Below, in pieces: positions 5,832-5,859 of a stretch of 5,859 nt of DNA (within the stretch, counting starts at the first letter, position 1; each line of letters opens with the position of its first letter). This DNA comes from an uncultured Rhodopirellula sp. Lineage in GTDB: Bacteria; Planctomycetota; Planctomycetia; Pirellulales; Pirellulaceae. The stretch is from NCBI GenBank assembly GCA_913061385.1, contig CAJXTM010000283.1:1-5859 (forward strand), read 5' to 3'. The notes beneath the pieces are model-generated. The model was not told the origin of the DNA. It was given only the letters and a program-made list of their open reading frames with translations, and did not search any database. The position numbers were made by a program, and so were the translations under genes.

Positions 5832-5859
5832 CTGTCTCTTATACACATCTGACGCTGCC
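5832..5859 (+). other. Untrimmed Nextera read-1 adapter, reverse complement (not genomic)
   Basis: Positions 5832-5850 are CTGTCTCTTATACACATCT, the reverse complement of the Tn5 mosaic end, and 5851-5859 (GACGCTGCC) continue into the Nextera read-1 primer sequence. The contig therefore ended by reads running through into adapter, and the last biological base is about 5831. Confidence 0.98.

Overview
The window is a complete metagenome- or draft-type contig of about 5.8 kb. Both ends carry untrimmed Illumina Nextera (Tn5) adapter, so only positions 50-5831 are biological. The gene set (PLP-dependent threonine synthase, an ESS-family Na+/glutamate symporter, a cytochrome P450, a bacterial group II intron with a 489-residue intron-encoded protein), moderate GC, long spacers and no strong Shine-Dalgarno sequence at most starts suggest a Planctomycetota-like environmental bacterium. 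That assignment is an inference from protein style, not a measurement.

Layout. Positions 50-643 (+) encode the C-terminal half of threonine synthase, cut by the contig edge. Positions 795-2228 (+) encode a complete 477-residue GltS-like symporter. About 2413 to about 4520 (-) is a group II intron: ribozyme domains I-III at the high-coordinate end, an intact maturase/reverse transcriptase at 2500-3969, then domains V and VI at 2417-2484. A strong stem-loop with a T tract (4529-4571) lies just beyond the intron's 5' end. Positions 4572-5188 are a 617-base spacer with no convincing gene. Positions 5189 to about 5694 (+) encode the N-terminal third of a cytochrome P450.

The last 150 bases do not continue the P450. 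At about 5676-5695 the reading switches to a different frame that resembles the C-terminus of a proteobacterial aminoglycoside-phosphotransferase-like (AmgK-type) sugar kinase. This is best explained as a chimeric join at a short shared sequence.

The genes do not form one pathway. Threonine synthase is housekeeping amino-acid biosynthesis, the symporter is amino-acid uptake, and the intron is a retroelement that appears to have landed, antisense, between the symporter gene and a terminator. The most notable signals are the domain V hairpin, which lacks the expected GNRA tetraloop; the placement of an endonuclease-less intron directly behind a terminator stem; and the probable chimera at the right end. 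I did not find a convincing undescribed system.
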